Below, piece by piece: positions 44,850 through 52,692 of a stretch of 64,000 nt of DNA. The notes beneath the pieces are model-generated. The model saw nothing but the letters and a program-made list of their open reading frames with translations, had not been told where the DNA came from and did not search any database. Where the stretch lies: the NCBI GenBank assembly GCA_000702845.1, contig JNKK01000002.1, positions 1 through 64,000 of the forward strand, written 5' to 3'. A program made the position numbers and the translations under genes. The DNA is from Lachnospiraceae bacterium FE2018 (GTDB lineage Bacteria > Bacillota > Clostridia > Lachnospirales > Lachnospiraceae). Numbering within the stretch: position 1 is the stretch's first letter; the number at the start of each line of letters is the position of its first letter.

Positions 44850-44888
44850 TAAATCGCGATCTCCGATCGCGCGCGAGCTGTGCGCAGC
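44850..44888. repeat. dispersed palindromic repeat, copy 3
   Basis: AGTAAATCGCGATCTCCGAT (44850-44869) continues CGCGCGCGAGCTG. CGCGATC and GATCGCG form a 7-bp stem around TCC. The copy near 3902 has the same order of parts with a few changes. Confidence 0.55.
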
Positions 44889-44935
44889 ACTTGTGCGTCT
44901 TTTTTACGCGGTTCTGCGGCCCGCCGGAGCGGCGG

Positions 44936-45170
44936 CAGGGCATTTGGAAGACTGGTGGAAGATCATCAGGGAAGCTGTTTTGTCTATCCGGGTCCGTTTG
45001 ATGTACAGCTGGACTGCGATGACAGAACGATGGTACAGCCGGATCTTTCTATTATCTGTAAGAAAGACAGGCTGGTGCGGCGCGGCTGCTTCGGCGCGCC
45101 TGATCTTGTCGTGGAAATCCTGTCTGAATCAACTGCGGGGAAGGACCGGGTTCTGTACGATTTGCAATAA
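44936..45170 (+). pseudogene. Uma2 family remnant
   Basis: A plus-strand frame contains DVQLDCDDRTMVQPDLSII and then APDLVVEILSEST, the nuclease-core motifs of Uma2 proteins, closest to the three tandem copies at 18194-20290. The N-terminus is missing and the frame stops shortly after the Glu motif, before the C-terminal GVREYW segment. This is a truncated, non-functional fourth copy. Confidence 0.75.
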
Positions 45171-45216
45171 TCTGGTTCCGGTGAGGGACTTCCCCTGAGG
45201 TGAAGAATAAGAAAAC

Positions 45217-45261
45217 AAAAAAGGGCAGGGAAGCATATCAGATTGCTTCCGCTGCCCTTTT
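45217..45261 (-). terminator. terminator after the flavodoxin gene
   Basis: AAAAGGGCAG-GGAAGCA (45219-45235) pairs with TGCTTCC-G-CTGCCCTTTT (45244-45261). The A-run at 45217-45222 gives a T-run on the minus strand. It lies 14 bases past the flavodoxin stop. Confidence 0.87.
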
Positions 45262-45274
45262 GTAACTTACTGGT

Positions 45275-45757
45275 TTACAGATCCAGTCCGTCTGCCCAGA
45301 TCTTCAGATCTTCCGCAGAGGTCTCGCCGCCCATGCGCTGGCCGTTGACGACCGTTGCCTTGCCGTCGAGGAGTGCTTTGATGCGGTCGCCGACGAAGCC
45401 GATGCCGTTGCCGCCGGATGTGCAGAACGGAACGATTGCCTTGCCGGCGAAATCATAAGACTCCAGGAAGGTGTCGACGATGCTGGGCTCTCTGCCCCAC
45501 CAGATCGGGAAGCCGAGGAAAATGACTTCGTACTGAGACATGTCTTCGACCTTGCTGATGACTGCCGGGCGGCAGTTCAGATCCTGCATCTCAACGGTGC
45601 TGCGGGACTGCTTGTCCTGCCAGTTCAGATCTTCGGCAGTATATGGTTTTTCCGGAACGATTTCAAAAAGATCCGCGTTTTCAGCTTCAGCCAGAGAAAC
45701 TGCTACTTTCTTGGTTGTGCCGGTTGCGGAAAAATATGCGACCAGTGCCTTTTTCAT
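45275..45757 (-). CDS. flavodoxin
   Basis: The 160-residue protein is a typical long-type flavodoxin of the gut-Clostridia kind. The N-terminus ALVAYFSATGTTKKVA contains the FMN phosphate-binding loop, and a later LGFPIWWGREP segment stacks on the flavin. It carries single electrons at low potential in the cytoplasm. It is transcribed alone, with a clear terminator downstream. TACCTCC in plus orientation just before the start gives a strong ribosome-binding site. Confidence 0.92.
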   Translation of the reverse strand: MKKALVAYFSATGTTKKVAVSLAEAENADLFEIVPEKPYTAEDLNWQDKQSRSTVEMQDLNCRPAVISKVEDMSQYEVIFLGFPIWWGREPSIVDTFLESYDFAGKAIVPFCTSGGNGIGFVGDRIKALLDGKATVVNGQRMGGETSAEDLKIWADGLDL

Positions 45758-45924
45758 GTGGTGTTACCTCCGTTTTTCTATTATGTGCTGCTGCGGAAGA
45801 CGTATCTGTTTCTTCTCTGCGAATTCCGCCTGAGCAGAGAGACAATGATTTGTCTCCCTGTATAATTATGATTATCATAGCATATTTTCGAAGGAAACAC
45901 TACTGTAAGAAACCGGGCCGGGTG

Positions 45925-47538
45925 TTATGCGCCGCTTGCGCCATAGTTGGAGAGGACGCGGGCAGAGGGATCGTTAACATTGCAGCCTTCCCAGGATTTA
46001 TTCGGCATCCAGAAATCCACGATCATCTCAGCCTGATCTGGATAATGTTTTTCAAAAAGTTCACGATAAAGAAGCGATTCTTTTGTAAATGGAGCCGCAT
46101 GATAATACTGGCGGCATCGTTTGCGGAATTCGCTGTCACTGAATTTTGTTTCTGCGAAAGACTGCAGATCATCACGCAGAGAATGTCCGACTGCATCTGA
46201 AAAGGCGGCTTTTTCACGAAGCCGTATGTTCTCCGGGATAACGGGATCATTCACAAAAGCTTCCCGCAGCAGGTATTTGCCGATGCCATACCGGTTAAGT
46301 TTGCGTTCCGGATCAATATGCATGACGTAGTCTACGAAGTCAAGGTCGCCGAAAGGAACGCGTGCTTCGAGGCTGTGTACGCTGATGCACCGGTCTGCGC
46401 GCAGTACGTCATACATGTGAATTTCATGAATTCGTTTTTCTGCTTCTTTCTGAAAGGCTTCTGCATCCGGCGCAAAGTCGGTGTATTTATAGCCGAAGAG
46501 TTCGTCTGAGATTTCTCCGGTCAGAAGCACACGTATATCAGTGTGTTCGTGAATATATTTGCATATCAGATACATACCGATTGAGGCACGAATCGTGGTG
46601 ATATCATAAGTGGCCAGCGCTTTGATGACAGGCTCCAGTGCCGCGAGTACATCTTCGGTCGTTATGATAACTTCTGTGTGCTCACTGTGAATATAGTCTG
46701 CAACTTCCCGTGCATATTTCAGATCAATCGCATCTTTGTCCATGCCGATCGCAAAGGTGCGAATCGGTTTCTCAGAGCATTTTGCCGCAATACCGCAGAC
46801 AAGGGAGGAATCCAGTCCGCCGGAGAGCAGATAGCCGACCGGCGCGTCGGCATCGAGTCGTTTCTCAACGCCGGCAACCAGTTTGTCATGGATGTTCCGA
46901 AGAATCTCCGGCAGGGAATCATGGAGATAGGGATCTTCTGCAGGCTGTTTTCTCTGTCCGGAAACACAGCTCATATCCCGGTAACAGACAAAGTGTCCGT
47001 TTCTGTAATAATGACCCGGAGGAAACGGCATGATGCGGCCGCAAATTTGAGTCAGGTTCTTAGGCTCTGAGGCAAATACGATGGAGCCGTCATGCGTAAA
47101 ACCATAGTAGAGAGGCCGGATTCCGATCGGGTCCCGGGCTGCGATCAGTTCATCCCGCCTGCCGTCATAGAGGATCAGCGCAAATTCAGCGTCGAGGCGG
47201 CGGAACATATCAGTCCCATAGCGCTCGAAAAGCGGAAGCAGGATTTCGCAGTCACTGTCGCTTTCAAACCGGCACCCGTCTTCTTCGAGCAGTCTTTTAA
47301 TGGGACGGAATCCATAGATTTCTCCATTGCATACAACGGCACTGTTTTCGCGGGTAAACGGCTGCATCCCGGAAGCGGTCAGTCCCATAATAGAGAGGCG
47401 GTTAAAACCGAGAAAGCCGCCATTCTCCGTGCGGATGACACGGGTATCGTCCGGTCCGCGGGATGTTGTCTGTGCGAGTGCTTCTTTGAATTGATGTTCC
47501 GTCAGGTCAGTGCCTGCATAACCCATAATTGAACACAT
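45925..47538 (-). CDS. asnB: asparagine synthase (glutamine-hydrolysing)
   Basis: This 537-residue AsnB makes asparagine from aspartate, glutamine and ATP. The class II glutaminase domain starts with Cys2 (MCSIMGYAG) after Met removal, and VVCNGEIYG is present. The synthetase domain has the PP-loop LSGGLDSSLVCG near residue 234-245 and GEISDELFGYKY. The length fits bacterial AsnB. A good AGGAGGT lies upstream. The gene follows the PPDK-N-type gene with 46 bases between, so both should be expressed from the promoter at 50253-50281. Confidence 0.95.
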   Translation of the reverse strand: MCSIMGYAGTDLTEHQFKEALAQTTSRGPDDTRVIRTENGGFLGFNRLSIMGLTASGMQPFTRENSAVVCNGEIYGFRPIKRLLEEDGCRFESDSDCEILLPLFERYGTDMFRRLDAEFALILYDGRRDELIAARDPIGIRPLYYGFTHDGSIVFASEPKNLTQICGRIMPFPPGHYYRNGHFVCYRDMSCVSGQRKQPAEDPYLHDSLPEILRNIHDKLVAGVEKRLDADAPVGYLLSGGLDSSLVCGIAAKCSEKPIRTFAIGMDKDAIDLKYAREVADYIHSEHTEVIITTEDVLAALEPVIKALATYDITTIRASIGMYLICKYIHEHTDIRVLLTGEISDELFGYKYTDFAPDAEAFQKEAEKRIHEIHMYDVLRADRCISVHSLEARVPFGDLDFVDYVMHIDPERKLNRYGIGKYLLREAFVNDPVIPENIRLREKAAFSDAVGHSLRDDLQSFAETKFSDSEFRKRCRQYYHAAPFTKESLLYRELFEKHYPDQAEMIVDFWMPNKSWEGCNVNDPSARVLSNYGASGA

Positions 47539-47584
47539 GGGAGACCTCCTGTTTTATATCTTGTTAAAAATCATATCTGCATCT

Positions 47585-50170
47585 TCAGATCGTGACAATC
47601 AGCTGCTCATGCCGCAGATCATTGTAGATTCTGCAGTCAGAAGCACTGACATCGCAGATCCGGACAACGTCGTTCAGTGCCGTAAGTTCCGGGAAGATGT
47701 CGCCTAACCGGTTCTCGAACTGAAGAAGTTTTTCCGGGTGATATTGTTTTGTTTTGCTGTTTTCAAAAACGGCGGTATAAAGAATCTCGGCTTCAACGAG
47801 ATCCTGAAAAATGTGACTGCCGTAGGAGAGTTCCGGATTGTATCCGGCGCCGGATTCTGCGACTTCACAGATCACTTCAAACGCGCTGATATCAGAGAAT
47901 GAAGTGGGTACGCCGAGTTCCGGTGACGAGGTGCCGATTCTGCCGGGAACAATCAGCATCATATGTGAACCGGAATTCCTGAATTTCCAGTTTACCTTGC
48001 CGATCACTTTTGCGACGCGGGTTTTCTCCTGATACGGCATCTGATAGTAGTAAACCGGATCTATGTACACGATCAGGTCAAGCCTGATCATTCTGGAGAG
48101 TCCCATGGAGGCACCTTCCGAAGACAGCAGAATGTGCTCGGAAGAGACTATTTCGGGAATCTGTACATCCTGCGTGTCCTGAAATACATGCAGAGGTCTG
48201 CACTGCAGCAGGTTGATCACATAATCGCCGCTTTCGGACAGGTTCATTGTAAATTCTATGTCGACCGGCTGTTCATATTCACTCTGAATCAGAAGCAGCA
48301 TTTCCTGCATCTGCCGCATCAGTTCCTTCCGGCCGACCAGTCCTCTGCATGAAATGAACTGAACAGAGCGGGTTTCACCGCGCTCCCTGAATTGCCGTTC
48401 AATGTCATAGTCATGTTCCAGAAGCGCAGTTTTCAGCCAGGCGGGAAGCTTCGGTTCAATCTGCCGCAGGGTGATCTGCTCTAAGGTTCTTGTTTCTTTA
48501 TTAACCGCCTCAAGCGTCCGCTGTGAATACTGGTGTTTTTCCGCAATGGTTGTTGCGGAGGTTGCTTCAGGCCGGTCCAGATTGACGAGGCGCGGATAGG
48601 ATCCTTCCGTGCGGTCCACAGCAGAAGTGCCGAGGCCCATGACAAGCCGTAGCATGCCGGCAGAAGGATTAAGATCCTTTAAAAAGCGGTAGGGGCTGTA
48701 AGAGTAGCCGACGCCCGCGGCACAAGGCATATAATACTGGTCGTAATGAGAGCCGGAAACACGCTGAACCAGCAGCGCCATCTGTTCGTCGCGGTCCGCA
48801 AGGCCGCGCCGCTTCCGGTAGTCGAGCGCTGAAAGACTCATAGTGCTGGCATAGACCTTCCGGACCGCGTTTTCAAATGCTTCCAGCCGTTCCTCGGGTG
48901 TACCGGTATTTGCGCAAAAGACGGATTCGTATTTTCCGGCAAAAGCATTTCCGAAGCCGTCTTCCAGAATGCTGCTGGATCTCACGATGATCGGATCCTG
49001 GCCGTAGTATTCCAGAAGGATGGTGAACTGTTTTTCCATGCTTCTCGAAAATTTTCCTGAAAGCAGAAATTCGGCAAACGCAGAAGCGAGTGTAAAATAT
49101 TCCTTCTCTGTACGCTGCCTGACACGCAGATCCCATCCGCCATTCTCAACAATATAGGAGTAATAGACGTCGGATCCGATAAAGTGGGAATCATGTGGTT
49201 CCATGACGCGGTATAAATCAGGCCGCCTGTTTTCAATGATTTTGCGTGCGAGCAGCATGCCGCAGGCTTTTCCTCCGATCATGCCGGTTCCGATCATGTG
49301 ACTGCGCACAAAAAAGTAATCTTCCGGCCGGAAATGCGCTTTGATCATTTTGCGCATTTTTTCATCGCGGCTCATCATAATATCACACATACGGGAGCAG
49401 GCATTGGTGATCTCCATTCCGTTTTCGTGCATCTGTTTCGCAAAATTGAAGAAACGGTCCCATGCATCCGTGCTCTGTTCGTCGCCGGGACGCTGATACC
49501 GGTTCATAACCTGATAAAAGCGGCTCACCTGAACGCCGTCCAGCAACGGCCGGAAGGCGCCTGAATGTCTGTCGTAAAGATGCGGAAGAAACATGGTTTC
49601 AGAATTGCGGTTCCACACCTTTTCCGGGCGCACATATGTGATCTGCGGATCGGTTTCCCGGTCGGAGTACACATCCAGAAACAGCTGTGTTGTGTCCAGT
49701 ATTTTCGAGATGGCGGCGAGAGAATGCCTGCCGCGGATAATCGGGAAAAATGCGACAGTGTCCAGCTGAAACAGAAAAGGGCAGGTGACGCGGAAGAAAT
49801 TTCCCATCATCAGGTCTGTCGCCCATGCTGTCTGCAGCTCGGAGAGACAGTCGAATACATAAAACACATCTTTACCTTCTCTGGCGATCAGATTATGGAT
49901 TTCCACAGAGAAATTCTCGAACCGGTGAGATAATTCAATGGAAACCGTTTCGATCTCAGGATGTCCTGCCGTCAGGGGTTCGTGAGAGGCAAACCTTACA
50001 TATATAATTCTTCGATGATCCCGGATAGCCTGTTCAAGATAAGGGTCAAGAAACAGATGGAATTCCTCCAGATCAGATACGCGCCACACGACATTGTCTC
50101 CCAGACGGATGTGATTGAGCGCCAGATCCATTTCCGGGATTCCGGATAAAATGGGTTCAAATGCAGCCAT
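47585..50170 (-). CDS. PEP/pyruvate-binding domain (PPDK-N type) protein
   Basis: The 861-residue protein has an N-terminal part (about 1-220) that looks like a RecA/KaiC fold without a visible P-loop. A central region (about 300-700) resembles the nucleotide-binding part of pyruvate phosphate dikinase/PEP synthase: GTGMIGGKACGMLLARKI, IIVRSSSILEDGFGNAFAGK and INLLQCRPL. The phosphohistidine swivelling domain and the PEP-binding barrel of true PPDK or PEP synthase are not visible. So it is probably not a normal PEP synthase. ATG 50170 follows GAGGAGGT; longer frames do not. It is first in an operon with asnB, under a leader like those of glnN and amt. The function is unknown, but a nitrogen-linked role is likely. 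Confidence 0.8.
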   Translation of the reverse strand: MAAFEPILSGIPEMDLALNHIRLGDNVVWRVSDLEEFHLFLDPYLEQAIRDHRRIIYVRFASHEPLTAGHPEIETVSIELSHRFENFSVEIHNLIAREGKDVFYVFDCLSELQTAWATDLMMGNFFRVTCPFLFQLDTVAFFPIIRGRHSLAAISKILDTTQLFLDVYSDRETDPQITYVRPEKVWNRNSETMFLPHLYDRHSGAFRPLLDGVQVSRFYQVMNRYQRPGDEQSTDAWDRFFNFAKQMHENGMEITNACSRMCDIMMSRDEKMRKMIKAHFRPEDYFFVRSHMIGTGMIGGKACGMLLARKIIENRRPDLYRVMEPHDSHFIGSDVYYSYIVENGGWDLRVRQRTEKEYFTLASAFAEFLLSGKFSRSMEKQFTILLEYYGQDPIIVRSSSILEDGFGNAFAGKYESVFCANTGTPEERLEAFENAVRKVYASTMSLSALDYRKRRGLADRDEQMALLVQRVSGSHYDQYYMPCAAGVGYSYSPYRFLKDLNPSAGMLRLVMGLGTSAVDRTEGSYPRLVNLDRPEATSATTIAEKHQYSQRTLEAVNKETRTLEQITLRQIEPKLPAWLKTALLEHDYDIERQFRERGETRSVQFISCRGLVGRKELMRQMQEMLLLIQSEYEQPVDIEFTMNLSESGDYVINLLQCRPLHVFQDTQDVQIPEIVSSEHILLSSEGASMGLSRMIRLDLIVYIDPVYYYQMPYQEKTRVAKVIGKVNWKFRNSGSHMMLIVPGRIGTSSPELGVPTSFSDISAFEVICEVAESGAGYNPELSYGSHIFQDLVEAEILYTAVFENSKTKQYHPEKLLQFENRLGDIFPELTALNDVVRICDVSASDCRIYNDLRHEQLIVTI

Positions 50171-50199
50171 GGGGTACCTCCTCTTTATTGCTCTCGCGC

Positions 50200-50237
50200 A
50201 AAAAAGGCGCCCTGGAATCAACTCCAAGACGCCGTTG
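50200..50237 (-). terminator. leader hairpin-terminator of the PPDK-N/asnB operon
   Basis: Read on the minus strand, GGCGTCTTGG (plus 50224-50233) pairs with CCAGGGCGCC (plus 50206-50215), then a run of six Ts. It starts about 10 bases after the predicted transcription start, as in the glnN and amt leaders. It is preceded by CAACGGCGTCTTGGAG, close to CAAAGGCGTTTGAGGAG of glnN. Probably an attenuator. Confidence 0.75.
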
Positions 50238-50252
50238 TCTTTTTCTGATCAT

Positions 50253-50281
50253 ATTCTAAAAGCTGCATGAAATCATGTCAA
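50253..50281 (-). promoter_or_regulatory. SigA-type promoter of the PPDK-N/asnB operon
   Basis: On the minus strand, TTGACA (plus 50276-50281), a 17-base spacer and TAGAAT (plus 50253-50258) form a near-consensus promoter. Confidence 0.78.
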
Positions 50282-50474
50282 GTATACGGAGGCAGACGTA
50301 TTTTACAGGTTGCCATATCGCATAGATATGTCTGAAAGGCGATAATGCAAATAATAAATAGCAGGAAGCAGATGGATCAGTCTCCGTTTCCAGGGTGAAA
50401 CATTGTCCGGAGCAGCAATATCTTATGCAGATAAAGATATCAAAAACGTATATCGCAATGCTTAAAATAAAGGA

Positions 50475-50503
50475 TTGACATATATAGACATTGAGATTAT
50501 GCT
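50475..50503 (+). promoter_or_regulatory. SigA-type promoter of the glutamine synthetase operon
   Basis: TTGACA (50475-50480), 17 bases, TATGCT (50498-50503). The promoter of the ammonium transporter gene has the same boxes and spacing and also starts TTGACATAT. Confidence 0.8.
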
Positions 50504-50514
50504 ATGTATCAGCA

Positions 50515-50568
50515 AACAAAGGCGTTTGAGGAGTTTTCTTTCCGGAAACTCCCCGGACGTCTTTTTTT
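50515..50568 (+). terminator. leader hairpin-terminator of the glutamine synthetase operon
   Basis: AAAGGCGTTTGAGGAGTTTTC (50518-50538) folds onto the segment at 50544-50564, giving about 18-20 paired bases, then a T-run to 50568. It begins about 8 bases after the expected start of transcription. The gene begins 20 bases beyond it. This is the layout of an attenuator that must be read through for expression. Confidence 0.82.
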
Positions 50569-50587
50569 AACAGGAGGAAGAAAAGAT

Positions 50588-52678
50588 ATGAGTAAAAAGG
50601 TGAAGAAACTGCCGGAAATTTTCGGGAGCATGGTATTTGACGAAGTGACAATGAAAGAGCGCCTGTCGGCAACGACCTATAAGGCGTGGAAAAAATGCGT
50701 GACCGACGGCGCGCATCTCGAGTTGTCCGCGGCAAATGGCATTGCAGAGGCGATGAAGCAGTGGGCTGTGGAAATGGGAGCAACCCATTATACGCACTGG
50801 TTCCAGCCGATGACTGGCGTGACAGCAGAAAAACATGACAGTTTTATCGATCCGGTCGGCGGCGGAAGAATTATGATGGATTTTTCTGGAAAAGAACTGG
50901 TCCGCGGCGAGCCGGATGCGTCTTCATTCCCGTCGGGCGGACTTCGCGCAACCTTTGAAGCGCGCGGTTATACTGCCTGGGATCCGACATCATTTGCTTT
51001 TATTAAAGACCAGTCACTCTATATTCCGACGATTTTCATGTCCTATTCCGGACATTCACTGGATAAGAAGACACCGCTTCTGAAATCTATGGATGAGGTT
51101 TCCAAACAGGCCATCCGGATTCTGCGGCTTTTCGGTGACACCGATACGAAACGGGTTATGGCACAGTGCGGACCGGAACAGGAGTATTTCCTGATCGATA
51201 AGAAACTGTTTGCACAGCGCGAGGATCTGCGTCTGACGGGCAGAACCCTGTTTGGCAACAAGCCGCCGCGCGGACAGGAACTGGAAGATCATTACTTCGG
51301 ACAGTTAAAACCGCGTGTATCTGACTATATGAAAGATCTCGATAATGAACTGTGGCGGGTCGGCGTGCTGTCAAAAACCAAGCACAATGAGGTTGCACCG
51401 TCCCAGCACGAAATGGCACCGGTTTATTCCAATGCAAACCAGGCGTCGGATCAGAACCAGCTGACGATGGAGCTGATGAAGAAGGTTGCGGACCGGCACG
51501 GTTTTGTCTGCCTGCTGCACGAAAAACCATTTGCGGGCGTGAATGGATCTGGCAAGCACGATAACTGGTCACTGGGCACCGATACCGGCAAAAACCTTTT
51601 GAGTCCGGGTTCTACCCCGAGCCAGAACGCGCAGTTCCTGCTGTTCCTGGCCGCTTTTATCAAAGGTGTGGATGAGTATCAGGAAGCACTTCGCTGCACC
51701 GTTGCGAGTGCCGGAAATGATCACCGCCTCGGCGCGCAGGAGGCACCGCCTGCAATTCTGTCTATTTTCCTGGGAGATGAGCTGGATGGCGTTGTACGTG
51801 CGATTATCGAGGAGAAAAACTTCCATGAGACGGGTGACCGAACACTGGAAATCGGGATTGATATGATGCCGACCATCCCGTTGGATAATACGGACAGAAA
51901 CCGTACCTCGCCGATGGCATTTACCGGAAACAAGTTCGAGTTCCGTATGCTTGGTTCTTCACAGTCCATATCTGATCCGAATACAGCGCTGAACACCATT
52001 ATGGCGGAGGAACTGCGTCAGTTTGCGGATGAACTGGAAGCAAGCAGCAATTTCCAGAAAGATCTGCACGAGCTGATCAAAAAGACGCTGACAGAACATC
52101 AGCGGATTATCTTCAACGGCAATGGATATGATCAGGCGTGGGTTGAGGAGGCGGAGCGCCGCGGACTCGCAAACCTGGTATCCACAGCGGATGCACTGTT
52201 GTGCTATCTGATGCCGAAGAATGTGGAATTGTATGAGAAAAATGGTGTCTTCACGGAAGAAGAACTGCAGGCAAGATACAATATTTTTGTTGAGACTTAC
52301 TGTGCGCAGATTTCAATAGAGGCACATACAATGGATGACATGATCCGCAGACTGATTCTGCCGGCAGTATCCGCTTTTGCTGCGGAACTCTGCAGAAGAA
52401 GCGGAGATCTGAAGGCAGCAGGTGTCCCGGTGGTCTACGAGGCAAAGACCTGTGAGCGTCTGGCCGTTCTGACTGACGCGCTGCTGGATGCTACCGAGCA
52501 GCTGGAGACACATCTTGATGAAGTGCCCGCGGAAGAGACTGAAGCCATGAAATATTATCATGAGGTCATTCTTGCGGACATGGCATCGGCAAGAGATGCC
52601 GCGGATCAGCTGGAGAGCATTACGGATGAGAAATACTGGCCGTTCCCGATCTACAGCGAGATGCTGTTTTCTGAGTAG
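50588..52678 (+). CDS. glnN: glutamine synthetase type III (GlnN)
   Basis: The 696-residue enzyme makes glutamine from glutamate, ammonia and ATP. Its length and MGATHYTHWFQPMTG, SSFPSGGLRATFEARGY and KHNEVAPSQHEMAPVY motifs are specific to class III enzymes of anaerobes, which are unrelated in length to GSI (about 450 residues). ATP and glutamate-site signatures include NDHRLGAQEAPPAI and NRTSPMAF. ATG 50588 with AGGAGGAAG upstream is the start; the 28 codons before it overlap the leader terminator. The glutamate synthase gene follows 14 bases later, so ammonia assimilation by GS-GOGAT is a single operon. Confidence 0.96.
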   Translation: MSKKVKKLPEIFGSMVFDEVTMKERLSATTYKAWKKCVTDGAHLELSAANGIAEAMKQWAVEMGATHYTHWFQPMTGVTAEKHDSFIDPVGGGRIMMDFSGKELVRGEPDASSFPSGGLRATFEARGYTAWDPTSFAFIKDQSLYIPTIFMSYSGHSLDKKTPLLKSMDEVSKQAIRILRLFGDTDTKRVMAQCGPEQEYFLIDKKLFAQREDLRLTGRTLFGNKPPRGQELEDHYFGQLKPRVSDYMKDLDNELWRVGVLSKTKHNEVAPSQHEMAPVYSNANQASDQNQLTMELMKKVADRHGFVCLLHEKPFAGVNGSGKHDNWSLGTDTGKNLLSPGSTPSQNAQFLLFLAAFIKGVDEYQEALRCTVASAGNDHRLGAQEAPPAILSIFLGDELDGVVRAIIEEKNFHETGDRTLEIGIDMMPTIPLDNTDRNRTSPMAFTGNKFEFRMLGSSQSISDPNTALNTIMAEELRQFADELEASSNFQKDLHELIKKTLTEHQRIIFNGNGYDQAWVEEAERRGLANLVSTADALLCYLMPKNVELYEKNGVFTEEELQARYNIFVETYCAQISIEAHTMDDMIRRLILPAVSAFAAELCRRSGDLKAAGVPVVYEAKTCERLAVLTDALLDATEQLETHLDEVPAEETEAMKYYHEVILADMASARDAADQLESITDEKYWPFPIYSEMLFSE

Positions 52679-52692
52679 CAAGGGGCATTGAT

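Larger units (their letters stand above)
44548..45216. other. decayed region without an intact gene
   Basis: No intact coding frame is convincing here. A minus-strand frame around 44700-44830 reads PDVWIIRLRDNCIAFDRE, possibly the worn C-terminal end of a Uma2-like protein, but it is broken by stops. The plus strand has a palindromic repeat (44850) and a Uma2 remnant (44936-45170). It looks like a site where genes were inserted and lost. Confidence 0.6.

Noticed and set aside
44731-44943. A 70-codon minus-strand frame as a real small gene
   Set aside because: It has no ribosome-binding site and includes the palindromic repeat. A neighbouring frame with a PDVWIIRLRDN segment looks like decayed coding sequence instead.
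50515-50568. Classical ANTAR dual-hairpin target or a known glutamine riboswitch
   Set aside because: The space before the terminator is too short for a first hairpin and the loops do not show the A1/G4 hexaloop. The sequence does not resemble the cyanobacterial glutamine riboswitch classes. It is kept as an attenuator of unknown factor.
50504-50587. Longer N-terminus for glutamine synthetase
   Set aside because: These codons are the leader hairpin itself and begin at or before the predicted transcription start; ATG 50588 follows AGGAGGAAG.
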